Position numbers and translations under genes: made by a program. The notes beneath the pieces were generated by a model. The model saw nothing but the letters and a program-made list of their open reading frames with translations, ran no database searches and was not told the origin of the DNA. From Acidimicrobiaceae bacterium (GTDB lineage: Bacteria; Actinomycetota; Acidimicrobiia; Acidimicrobiales; RAAP-2), in contig PKZI01000162.1 in the NCBI GenBank assembly GCA_003133005.1, positions 1-10,968 on the forward strand: 10,968 nucleotides of DNA, given 5' to 3'. Below, piece after piece: positions 1 through 6,164 of this stretch (position 1 is the stretch's first letter; each line of letters opens with the position of its first letter).

Positions 1-108
1 GCTAATTTCGGAGCCGGTGATCCGCTTCTCGCGCATCGGAGTGACGAAATGGTGACGCTCTACGAACTCGATGAGTTCGCAGCTGTTTTAGCCACGTGGA
101 TTGAGTAA
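1..108 (+). CDS. C-terminal end of an M20-family metallopeptidase (DapE/ArgE-like), partial
   Basis: Frame 1 is open from the window edge to a TAA stop, giving 35 residues that begin before the window. The tail contains a GAGDPLLAH..DE pattern followed by an acidic helix. This resembles the C-terminus of M20 peptidases such as succinyl-diaminopimelate desuccinylase and acetylornithine deacetylase, where a G-P-x-x-x-x-H-x-x-x-E segment supplies the last zinc-ligand histidine (here residue 12 of the visible part). In the family these enzymes hydrolyse amide bonds on small amino-acid derivatives using two zinc ions in the cytoplasm. A desuccinylase role in lysine/peptidoglycan precursor synthesis is possible, but the fragment is too short to name the substrate. 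The gene converges on lexA with a 78-base gap. In that gap I see only a weak GGCGC/GCGCC hairpin at 124-143 without a T tract. Confidence 0.6.
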   Translation, partial: ANFGAGDPLLAHRSDEMVTLYELDEFAAVLATWIE

Positions 109-186
109 CGAGCCAGCAGAAATGGCGCAACGTGCATCGCGCCGGTGTCGTGGTGTCTGGGACGCGAAGAACCTGTGGAGCCTCGC

Positions 187-810
187 TCAGTAGTTTCGAA
201 GAACTGAAATGACTTTTCCAAAAATGGTGACGTCATCGGCGTCGAACTCCATTGGCTCCATACTTCGATTCTCGGGCTTGAGCACCACTCGATTCCCTTG
301 TGGGAAAAATCGCTTAACAGTCGCTTCATCATCGAGGATTCCCGCGACGACAATCTCGCCAGAGTTTGCGCTCGGCTGACGTTGTACCACGAGGAAATCG
401 CCGGGCAATATGCCCGCCTCAATCATTGAATCACCGCGTACCTGGAGTACGAAACTGTCGCCCCGTCCACAAAACTGCTCAGGTATTGACATCACTTCAT
501 GCGCGACCTCTACGGCCAATACACCGGTACCAGCAGCGACGTCACCAACGAAGGGGATGTAACGAATGCGCTGGTCGGGTGCGGGGTTTTCAACGTCGAG
601 ACGAACAGTGAGCGTGCGCGGCTGTTGTGGATTCTTCTCAATGTAACCAGCGCTCTTTAGGACCTCTATGTGGTTGGCGACGGTCGCAGGTGACTTAAGT
701 CCAACGTGGTCGCCAATCTCACGAATCGTGGGTGGAAAGTTTCGCTCTCGCTGGCAGGTGACGATGAATTCGAGGATCTGACGTCGCATTGGGGTGAGTA
801 CTTCGGCCAT
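187..810 (-). CDS. lexA: LexA, SOS repressor / self-cleaving S24 peptidase
   Basis: Transcriptional repressor of the DNA-damage (SOS) regulon. RecA on single-stranded DNA triggers its autocleavage, which releases target promoters. The 207-residue length is normal for the family. Residues 1-65 form the winged-helix DNA-binding domain (helix-turn-helix about 26-50, with the characteristic PPTIREIG and SPATVANHI segments). Residues 83-207 form the S24 catalytic domain. Visible active features are the Ala93-Gly94 cleavage bond in VAAGTG, nucleophile Ser128 in RGDSMI, and general-base Lys166 in ATVKRFF. The ATG start is set by a GGAGGA ribosome-binding site at 816-821 with a 5-base spacer. The gene is read away from the AAA/VWA operon, and its own promoter carries LexA boxes, so it should be autorepressed. 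All key residues are intact. Confidence 0.98.
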   Translation of the reverse strand: MAEVLTPMRRQILEFIVTCQRERNFPPTIREIGDHVGLKSPATVANHIEVLKSAGYIEKNPQQPRTLTVRLDVENPAPDQRIRYIPFVGDVAAGTGVLAVEVAHEVMSIPEQFCGRGDSFVLQVRGDSMIEAGILPGDFLVVQRQPSANSGEIVVAGILDDEATVKRFFPQGNRVVLKPENRSMEPMEFDADDVTIFGKVISVLRNY

Positions 811-826
811 GGGAATCCTCCGCTAT

Positions 827-840
827 CGAACAGTTGTTCG
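827..840. promoter_or_regulatory. LexA-binding SOS box (perfect palindromic arms)
   Basis: CGAACAGTTGTTCG has perfect CGAAC/GTTCG arms around a 4-base centre, matching the actinobacterial LexA operator (CGAAC-N4-GTTCG, best known from mycobacteria). It lies 6 bases from the end of the lexA ribosome-binding site and just downstream of the lexA -10. It sits between lexA and the divergent AAA/VWA operon, so it may serve both directions. Confidence 0.9.
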
Positions 841-841
841 T

Positions 842-870
842 ATGTTAGGTGAGAAAGACACAGAAATCAA
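842..870 (-). promoter_or_regulatory. Predicted lexA promoter
   Basis: On the minus strand TTGATT (865-870) and TAACAT (842-847) are separated by exactly 17 bases, with four of six matches to each sigma-70 consensus hexamer. The perfect LexA box lies 1 base downstream of the -10. The degenerate box covers the -35. This is the layout expected of an autorepressed lexA promoter. The hexamers are seen; their use is inferred. Confidence 0.6.
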
Positions 871-881
871 ACACCTGTTCG
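868..881. promoter_or_regulatory. Second, degenerate LexA box over the lexA -35
   Basis: CAAACACCTGTTCG differs from the CGAAC-N4-GTTCG operator at one arm position. Its centre is 41 bp (about four helical turns) from the perfect box, and it overlaps the predicted lexA -35 element. A weak second operator is plausible, but one mismatch makes chance occurrence possible. Confidence 0.45.
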
Positions 882-1006
882 CTCGTTTCCCAAAGTGGCG
901 AAAGTTCAGTCCTTTTCAGCCGCGTCAGGTGAGGAGTCGCACTGTTTTCGAGACGCTGGTGTTTTTGCTGGTACGTCCGGGCAGGACGACCATTGTGCGT
1001 TCCAAC

Positions 1007-1012
1007 AAGGAG
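1007..1012 (+). promoter_or_regulatory. Ribosome-binding site that fixes the AAA+ gene start
   Basis: AAGGAG lies 5 bases before GTG 1018. An in-frame GTG at 895 would add 41 residues without any recognisable domain and has no Shine-Dalgarno sequence. The 1018 start is therefore preferred. Confidence 0.8.
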
Positions 1013-1017
1013 AGAAA

Positions 1018-1749
1018 GTGGCTGATCAACTAATTAACCAAGGTGAAGGACAGTGCTGGCGAGATTTCGCGGACGTTCTTGAGGCGGGCGTGGCGCGAAT
1101 TCTTCTGTACGGCCCACCTGGAACAGGAAAGACCTTCGCGGCGCTTCATTTTGGCGTGCCAAGCGCCGCTGAACGCCTGGTCTGCACCGAAGACCTCACG
1201 ACGGGTGAGATTACGGGTACGTGGATGCCCGCGGGTGAGGGGCGCTGGGAGTGGCGAGAGGGACCGGCCATTCGTGCGTGGCACGACAATGGTGGTCTTG
1301 GGGGCAGATTGGTCGTCGATGAGGTTGATCGAGCCTCGGGTGATGCCTTCAGCACTCTTCTCGCAATTACTGATTCCGTCGAATCTTCGAGGTGGCGCAA
1401 CCCTCAAACCGGTTCGTGGGTTCGACCTGGACCACATTTCAGCGTCGTGATGACGACTAACGCCGAAGACCTCGACGAGATTCCGTCTGCACTGCGCGAT
1501 CGTTTCCCTGTCGCCATTCGCGTAGATCAGCCGCATCCTTCGGCGCTCGAAAGTCTCAGTCTTGACCTGCGAGGTCCCGCCTTGGCCGGCGCCTTCGGTG
1601 AGCCGTCACGTCGCGTGTCGCTACGAAGCTTTCACGCCTTTGATCAGTTGCGTCACCACCTCGGCGCTGAACGCGCGGCTCAATTGGTCTTTGGGGCTGG
1701 TCGGGCCAATGACGTCCTGGATGCGCTCGTGATCGGCGCACTTCGATGA
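1018..1749 (+). CDS. Short MoxR-like AAA+ ATPase, partner of the VWA protein
   Basis: A 243-residue AAA+ ATPase. Walker A is GPPGTGKT at residues 32-39, Walker B is LVVDEVDRA at 98-106, sensor 1 is TTN at 146-148, and a likely arginine-finger segment LRDRF lies at 159-163. The DLTTGEITG stretch (59-67) and the EGPAIRAW segment before Walker B resemble MoxR/CobS-type ATPases, which remodel protein complexes together with a VWA-domain partner encoded next door. The protein is shorter than typical MoxR (roughly 300 residues or more). The C-terminal lid (about 175-243) is reduced but ends naturally. Its TGA stop overlaps the ATG of the next gene (ATGA, 1746-1749), indicating translational coupling. 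It runs divergent from lexA, with a 207-base intergenic region that contains the LexA boxes. The client is unknown; family membership is well supported. Confidence 0.87.
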   Translation: MADQLINQGEGQCWRDFADVLEAGVARILLYGPPGTGKTFAALHFGVPSAAERLVCTEDLTTGEITGTWMPAGEGRWEWREGPAIRAWHDNGGLGGRLVVDEVDRASGDAFSTLLAITDSVESSRWRNPQTGSWVRPGPHFSVVMTTNAEDLDEIPSALRDRFPVAIRVDQPHPSALESLSLDLRGPALAGAFGEPSRRVSLRSFHAFDQLRHHLGAERAAQLVFGAGRANDVLDALVIGALR

Positions 1750-3086
1750 GCGCTGGATCTGTCTACCCAGAGTTGGTGACGGGGCGCGAGGACGGCATGC
1801 CGGCAGGACCGTGGCGAATCGAAGCCGGTTCGTCGTTACGAGGCGGCGCGAGTTGCGACCTCAGCAACCGCGTGTTGCAAGTACCACTGGGCGGAGGAGA
1901 AGTAGCTCGACTCATTCGCGCACACGAGCTCATGCACGTACGAGTGAGTCCGCATCGTCCGGTTCGTGATTTTGGCGACGTCTCGGCGAGGGCGCTCGAA
2001 TGTGCCGAGGAGTTTCGAGTGAACACCTTGCTCTCGCGAGCTGGTTTTGCGACAACCATCTTGCGCGATGGTAGTGAGAAGGCGGGGGGACGAAGCGTCG
2101 CTGAGGCAAATGACTGGCCTGAGGCAGTTCGATTTTTGCTCGCCGTGCTGGACACCGGTGCAGAACGCGAGTACCTCGCGGGCGTGCGAATCTCCCAGCC
2201 GAGTTGGATGCCCGCGCTGCGGGCGGTTCGAAAGCGAGTTCTCAGGTTCGCTGTGACAACGTCGACGATCGACCTCGCTAATACTTCGCTTAGTGAGAGT
2301 GGCGTACCCGGGGGCTACGCCAACTTCACGGTTACGCTCGCACGAATTGTGGACCGTGCCGCAGGCTCTCAAGTGCCGAGCGGCCCCGACGAGCTACGCG
2401 TATTCCGGCGCTCACTCGAACCAGGCGCGCGGCGCGCTCCGTCGGGCGTCTTCGCAAAATTGGTTTTTGACGTGGAGGGAATCACGGTCGACAATAAGTC
2501 CCGTGCACACTGGCGCCGAAGTCAGCCGTCCGTAAGTGGCGTCGTGATGCGCTATCCAAGTCGACTGCTCACCGACGACATGCAACGAGCGTTTGGTGCG
2601 AAGAAGCGATGTGACGGTGGGCTCGTCATCATCGACCAATCGGGATCGATGGACATCGATCCGGGCGAACTCGCTGCACTGGTGGCGCGCGCACCTGGCT
2701 CGTTGGTAGTGGGCTATAGCCACCAGCCGGGTGATGCGACGTCCAAGCCCAACGCGTGGATTTTGGCCCAACGCGGCACACTCGCGCACCACTTCCCGTC
2801 GGGAAACGTGGGCAACGGTGTTGATGGCCCGGTACTTCGTTGGGCGATCGCGCGTGCTCGGCCCAACGAGCCAATTGTGTGGGTGACGGACGGACAGGTG
2901 ACTGATTCCAATGATCATCCCAGTGACGTACTCACGGCGGAATGCGCGGCGCTTGTCACGCGACACCGAATCCGAATGGTGCGCAACTTCGCTGGCGCCG
3001 CACCGGCCCTGGCACGTCACAGGCCCTTCGTACACTCTGAATTCGGCAGGGTTGGTCGCAAGTTGCTTGAGAATAAGGCGTCGTAG
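1746..3086 (+). CDS. HEXXH metallopeptidase-like plus VWA (MIDAS) domain protein
   Basis: A 446-residue protein with two recognisable parts. Near the N-terminus, residues 60-64 read HELMH, a classical HEXXH zinc-peptidase motif, followed by an acidic helix (ECAEEF, 85-90) that could give a third ligand. The C-terminal part (about 290-420) is a von Willebrand A fold. It has a DxSxS MIDAS at D297/S299/S301, a glycine-rich GNGVDG at 356-361, and TDG at 381-383, so metal-dependent ligand binding looks possible. The order metallopeptidase-like region then VWA, coupled to a MoxR-type ATPase, recalls COG3864/DUF2201-type proteins and more loosely CobT; I cannot confirm homology by eye. No signal peptide or membrane helix is seen, so it is probably cytosolic. 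It is translationally coupled to the AAA+ gene. A role in damage response is inference from location only. Confidence 0.85.
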   Translation: MSAGSVYPELVTGREDGMPAGPWRIEAGSSLRGGASCDLSNRVLQVPLGGGEVARLIRAHELMHVRVSPHRPVRDFGDVSARALECAEEFRVNTLLSRAGFATTILRDGSEKAGGRSVAEANDWPEAVRFLLAVLDTGAEREYLAGVRISQPSWMPALRAVRKRVLRFAVTTSTIDLANTSLSESGVPGGYANFTVTLARIVDRAAGSQVPSGPDELRVFRRSLEPGARRAPSGVFAKLVFDVEGITVDNKSRAHWRRSQPSVSGVVMRYPSRLLTDDMQRAFGAKKRCDGGLVIIDQSGSMDIDPGELAALVARAPGSLVVGYSHQPGDATSKPNAWILAQRGTLAHHFPSGNVGNGVDGPVLRWAIARARPNEPIVWVTDGQVTDSNDHPSDVLTAECAALVTRHRIRMVRNFAGAAPALARHRPFVHSEFGRVGRKLLENKAS

Positions 3087-3111
3087 CGCCTAGAAATTCT
3101 CAAAGTTGGTC

Positions 3112-3140
3112 TTGCAACGAACATCTGTTCGCTTTATAAT
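3112..3140 (+). promoter_or_regulatory. Strong sigma-70-type promoter of the LysM-nrdR-deacetylase-dinB unit
   Basis: TTGCAA (3112-3117), a 17-base spacer and a perfect TATAAT (3135-3140) make the best promoter in the window. The start of transcription would fall near 3147, inside the downstream LexA box. Repression by LexA and induction on damage follow directly from this layout. Confidence 0.85.
3118..3131. promoter_or_regulatory. LexA box inside the promoter spacer
   Basis: CGAACATCTGTTCG has perfect arms and fills the spacer between the -35 and -10 hexamers, starting at the first base after the -35. Bound LexA would block RNA polymerase directly. Confidence 0.92.
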
Positions 3141-3142
3141 TA

Positions 3143-3156
3143 CGAACATGTGTTCG
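3143..3156. promoter_or_regulatory. LexA box over the transcription start
   Basis: CGAACATGTGTTCG has perfect arms and starts 2 bases after the -10. Its centre is 25 bp from the first box. Two perfect operators on one promoter predict tight repression. Confidence 0.92.
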
Positions 3157-3175
3157 TTTAGGTCAGGAGTCGGCC

Positions 3176-3613
3176 ATGGCAGCTGTTGAAGTGATCGAAG
3201 TCCCCGAGTTCGTTGAACCAGGTCACGACCACTATTTACGTCTGGTGACGCTGGAAACGACACCTCAAGTCCTTCGTACCGGTCCCACGCTCTCCCAACG
3301 GCGCGCTGCTCGTCGACGCATGCTCCAGCGCCGACGTCGCACGATCATCGTGCTCCTCGTCATAGCGGGTACTGCCCTCCTGGCCGTGCCGGGCCACACC
3401 TTTGGGGCGACCAACAACGCAGGACTGAGCACCGACGTCGCGAACAGTTCAGAATTAGCACCTGGCATGGTCTACGTCGTGCAGCCCGGGGACACGATGT
3501 CGTCGTTAGCGAGGATGGTCAATCCAGTCGATCCTGCTCTTGCACGCGCTGCTCTCGTTCGCGAACTGGATTCGTCGTACGTGGTGGCCGGTGAGCACGT
3601 CCTTATTCCTTAG
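3176..3613 (+). CDS. Membrane-anchored LysM protein, candidate SOS cell-division regulator
   Basis: A 145-residue protein with an N-terminal cytosolic stretch, an arginine-rich segment at 42-55, one membrane helix at about 56-72, and a LysM domain at about 99-144 beginning YVVQPGDTMSSLA. LysM domains bind glycan strands of peptidoglycan, so the C-terminus should face the wall (Arg-rich side inside, by the positive-inside rule). Start ATG 3176 has AGGAG at 3165-3169. Size, architecture and position next to lexA and nrdR match mycobacterial Rv2719c (ChiZ). They also fit the pattern of SOS-induced division inhibitors such as Bacillus YneA and corynebacterial DivS. The two perfect LexA boxes upstream support damage induction. 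Division inhibition itself is inferred from the analogy. nrdR follows after 23 bases. Confidence 0.9.
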   Translation: MAAVEVIEVPEFVEPGHDHYLRLVTLETTPQVLRTGPTLSQRRAARRRMLQRRRRTIIVLLVIAGTALLAVPGHTFGATNNAGLSTDVANSSELAPGMVYVVQPGDTMSSLARMVNPVDPALARAALVRELDSSYVVAGEHVLIP

Positions 3614-3636
3614 AATTTCAAGGATTTAGGTGTATC

Positions 3637-4116
3637 GTGAGTGCTGTGCGCTGTCCCTTCTGTGCCGCAGATGACGACCGCGTTGTCGACTCACGGCTCG
3701 CGGAAGATGGAGTGGCCATACGACGACGTCGCGAATGCGCGGCGTGCAACCAGCGCTACACCACTTTTGAGCGAATCGAAGAGGCTCCGCTCTTCGTCAT
3801 TAAGAGGTCAGGCGACCGCGAACCCTTTAATAGAGCCAAAATCCTTCTTGGCGTGCGCGCCGCGTGCAAAAACCGCCCCGTCGATGAGCAGATCATGGAA
3901 TCGCTGGTCGTCGCTGTCGATGAATCCATGCGGCTTTTGAATCGTGACGTCACGAGCGAGGAAATAGGCATGGCCACACTTGAGGCCCTGCGCGACGTCG
4001 ATGACGTGGCGTATGTGCGTTTTGCCTCCGTTTACAAGGGATTCGAAGACACTGATGACTTTGCGCGTGAGATTGGCATGCTGGTAAAGCCCACCGCCCC
4101 CAAGCTGCGGGGCTAG
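3637..4116 (+). CDS. nrdR: NrdR, repressor of ribonucleotide reductase genes
   Basis: A 159-residue NrdR. The zinc ribbon has Cys6/Cys9 in RCPFC and Cys34/Cys37 in ECAAC, followed by the signature RYTTFER. An ATP-cone domain (about 49-139) senses ATP/dATP and controls binding to NrdR boxes in front of nrd operons. Length is normal for the family and all four cysteines are present. Start GTG 3637 has an AGGTG at 3628-3632. GTG 3646 would give the family-typical MRCPFC N-terminus and cannot be excluded. The gene lies in one unit with the LysM gene before it and the deacetylase 2 bases after it. It is therefore probably co-induced with them after DNA damage, in addition to any basal promoter. 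Confidence 0.97.
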   Translation: MSAVRCPFCAADDDRVVDSRLAEDGVAIRRRRECAACNQRYTTFERIEEAPLFVIKRSGDREPFNRAKILLGVRAACKNRPVDEQIMESLVVAVDESMRLLNRDVTSEEIGMATLEALRDVDDVAYVRFASVYKGFEDTDDFAREIGMLVKPTAPKLRG

Positions 4117-4118
4117 TC

Positions 4119-4826
4119 GTGCGAATTCTCAGGGTCGAGGCAACCTCGGCGATGGCGATCTACGCGCACCCCGACGACGCCGACGTCGCAGCGGGTGGTC
4201 TGCTCGCCCAATTGGCCAGTGAGGGCTGTGCGGTTCATCTGGTCGTGGTCTGTGACGGCGCCAAGGGCAGTCACACGCCCCAAGCCGACGCGCGATCGTT
4301 GCGCGACGTTCGACGAGGGGAGCTTCAAGAGGCGGCGGATCTCCTGGGTGCCAAAAGCCTGCATTGTCTCGATCGTGAAGACGGGGAAGTGACCAACGAC
4401 GCCGAACTGCGTGGTACGTTCGTCGAACTTATTCGTCAGCACCAACCCGAGGTCGTCGTGGGACCCTATCCCACCGCGACGTTTTTCGCAGGGGTCTACG
4501 TCAATCACCGCGACCATCGTGAAACGGGATGGGCCTTGCTTGACGCGGTCGCGCCCGCCGCGGCTATGCCGCTCTATTTTCCCGACAGAGGTCCTGCTCA
4601 TCAAGTGCGTCAAATACTGCTCAGCGGCACGCACGAACCCGACGTTGTCGTCGACGTCTCGCACACGATCGACACGAAGGTTGCGGCGGTGTTGGCACAT
4701 TCCTCACAGATGGCGGGGGATTCGGACGTCATCCGCGACGTGGTCTACGGGCGCGCGGAACAGGCGGGCCGACCGGTGGGGATCTCCTTCGGTGAATCGT
4801 TTCGCAGTGTCGAACTCGCCTTCTGA
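4119..4826 (+). CDS. PIG-L/LmbE-family zinc deacetylase
   Basis: A 235-residue member of the PIG-L (LmbE) family of zinc-dependent de-N-acetylases. The metal-binding AHPDDAD motif lies at residues 16-22 and a second ligand motif, NHRDHR, at 129-134. A C-terminal AHSSQ at 193-197 fits the family's late conserved histidine. Relatives remove acetyl groups from GlcNAc-containing small molecules (MshB and Mca in mycothiol metabolism, BshB in bacillithiol, GlcNAc-PI de-N-acetylase). The substrate here cannot be told. A mycothiol role is possible in an actinobacterium, but the gene does not sit with mycothiol genes. GTG 4119 follows the nrdR stop by 2 bases, and the gene's end overlaps the dinB start, so it is in the operon. 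No signal peptide is visible. Confidence 0.88.
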   Translation: MRILRVEATSAMAIYAHPDDADVAAGGLLAQLASEGCAVHLVVVCDGAKGSHTPQADARSLRDVRRGELQEAADLLGAKSLHCLDREDGEVTNDAELRGTFVELIRQHQPEVVVGPYPTATFFAGVYVNHRDHRETGWALLDAVAPAAAMPLYFPDRGPAHQVRQILLSGTHEPDVVVDVSHTIDTKVAAVLAHSSQMAGDSDVIRDVVYGRAEQAGRPVGISFGESFRSVELAF

Positions 4827-6150
4827 GGGTCCGACGGTCGACGAGGCGTCCGTACTGCACGTCGACCTCGACGCGTTCTTCGCCTCGGTCGAGATACTCG
4901 ATGATCCGAAACTGCAGGGAAAGCCCGTGTGCGTCGGGGGCGCGGGCGCGAGGGGAGTGATCGCGAGCGCGAGTTACGAGGCGCGCAGGTTCGGCGTGCG
5001 AAGCGCCATGCCAAGCCTGATCGCACTTCGGCTTTGTCCTGACCTCATCATTCTGCCGGGTCGCTTCGAGAGGTACGAGGCGTATTCACGTCGTTTTCGT
5101 GACATCATCAACGACCTCACGCCCGACTTTGAGCCGCTCGGTCTCGACGAGATCTTTTGTGACCTACGGAGTCTTCGGCGACTGCACGTCGCGCCGCTTC
5201 TGGCGGCCGCGCAACTACGTCAACGAATCTCCGACGAGCTCGCTCTTCGTTCGGGGATAGGACTCGGACGTAACAAATTGTTCGCAAAATTGGCGTCAAA
5301 ACAGGCCAAACCGCGAGTCGTGGGCGGCGAACTCGTCGAGGGCCCTGGGGTCGTCTGGGTCAGTCCCACGCTCGAAGCCGAGTGGCTCGAACAGTTGCCC
5401 GTGCGTGCGTTGTGGGGCGTGGGACCCGCGACCGCGGCCAAGTTGGAGCGACTCGGGCTTCGCTACGTGCGCGAACTCGCCCACGTCGACGAAGCGACGT
5501 TGGCCCAGCACGTTGGAGTAGCAATGGCGTCGTCCTTGAGCGCGTACGCGAAAGGCGAGGACCATCGAGAGGTCGTCGTTTCCCGTGAGGCGAAATCGGT
5601 GGGTCACGATCAAACATTCGCGCGTTCGCTCGAGCGTCTGGACGAGATCGTCGATGCGCTCAAGGTCCACGCCGCCGTCGTCGCGCGAGCGTTGCGCGGT
5701 GAGTCGCGCGTGGCACGCACGATAACGGTGATCGTTCGCTTCGACGATCGAACGAGCGTGTCGCGCGCACAGACGCTTGCGTTCGGTCTTGATGATGAGA
5801 TGGGCATCGCCGCGATAGCGACGGCGCTGATCCAGACGATCAACCTCACGGGAGCGGTGCGCCTGCTCGGACTGCACGCGTCGACGTTTCTCGAGCGAGA
5901 GCGCAACGCGCTCCAATTGAGTTTCGCCATTGACACCACGACCGTCGATCCGAGGGTGCGTGCGTCAGAGACTGGTCTCGAGCGTCAGGTCGATCGCGAG
6001 GCGTTACGCGACGCGGTTGACGAAGTCCGACGGCGATTCGGTCGCACGTCGCTCGGTACGGCGTCAGAACTCAAGGAAGGCGGCGTGCACATTGAAGTCC
6101 AACGCGGCAGTCACGCGTTCGGTCCTAACCAATCGCGTAGCGATGAGTGA
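4807..6150 (+). CDS. dinB: DNA polymerase IV (Y family, translesion synthesis)
   Basis: Y-family polymerase that copies damaged DNA with low fidelity. GTG 4807 gives 447 residues and overlaps the deacetylase gene by 20 bases. The frame stays open far upstream, but that part only shadows the deacetylase gene. Motifs seen are HVDLDAFFASVE (18-29) with metal-binding Asp20 and steric-gate Phe25, and GLDEIFCDL (112-120) with catalytic Asp114/Glu115. GIGLGRNKLFAKLASKQAKPR-like finger/palm residues lie at about 150-170, a helix-hairpin-helix VGP region at about 205-220, and the little-finger domain at about 260-375. The SLDE motif of most Pol IV is GLDE here, leaving the catalytic acids intact. QLSF at 370-373 could be the sliding-clamp motif, followed by a further 74-residue tail. 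The Shine-Dalgarno sequence is weak, so translational coupling is likely. Induction via the upstream LexA promoter is inferred. Confidence 0.95.
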   Translation: MSNSPSEGPTVDEASVLHVDLDAFFASVEILDDPKLQGKPVCVGGAGARGVIASASYEARRFGVRSAMPSLIALRLCPDLIILPGRFERYEAYSRRFRDIINDLTPDFEPLGLDEIFCDLRSLRRLHVAPLLAAAQLRQRISDELALRSGIGLGRNKLFAKLASKQAKPRVVGGELVEGPGVVWVSPTLEAEWLEQLPVRALWGVGPATAAKLERLGLRYVRELAHVDEATLAQHVGVAMASSLSAYAKGEDHREVVVSREAKSVGHDQTFARSLERLDEIVDALKVHAAVVARALRGESRVARTITVIVRFDDRTSVSRAQTLAFGLDDEMGIAAIATALIQTINLTGAVRLLGLHASTFLERERNALQLSFAIDTTTVDPRVRASETGLERQVDREALRDAVDEVRRRFGRTSLGTASELKEGGVHIEVQRGSHAFGPNQSRSDE

Positions 6151-6164
6151 TGCGTGTACTTGCC

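Noticed and set aside
63..79. CGAACTC-GAT-GAGTTCG inverted repeat resembling a LexA box
   Set aside because: The CGAAC and GTTCG arms are 7 bases apart, not 4, and the repeat lies inside the coding end of the M20-like gene.
124..143. GGCGC/GCGCC hairpin between the M20-like gene and lexA as a terminator
   Set aside because: Only five pairs with a 10-base loop and no T tract.
895..1017. N-terminal extension of the AAA+ ATPase from GTG 895
   Set aside because: The added residues show no domain and the start has no Shine-Dalgarno sequence, whereas GTG 1018 has a good one.
842..1033. 63-codon plus-strand frame as a gene between lexA and the AAA+ gene
   Set aside because: It has no ribosome-binding site and no recognisable motif, and it overlaps regulatory DNA. 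Kept only as a possible leader peptide in the findings.
4411..4806. Upstream open part of the dinB frame as an N-terminal domain
   Set aside because: It is an arginine/serine-rich shadow of the deacetylase gene in another frame. The polymerase begins normally from GTG 4807.
5296..5916. Long minus-strand frame opposite dinB
   Set aside because: Its sequence is the composition-driven shadow of the polymerase gene, rich in Arg with no motifs.
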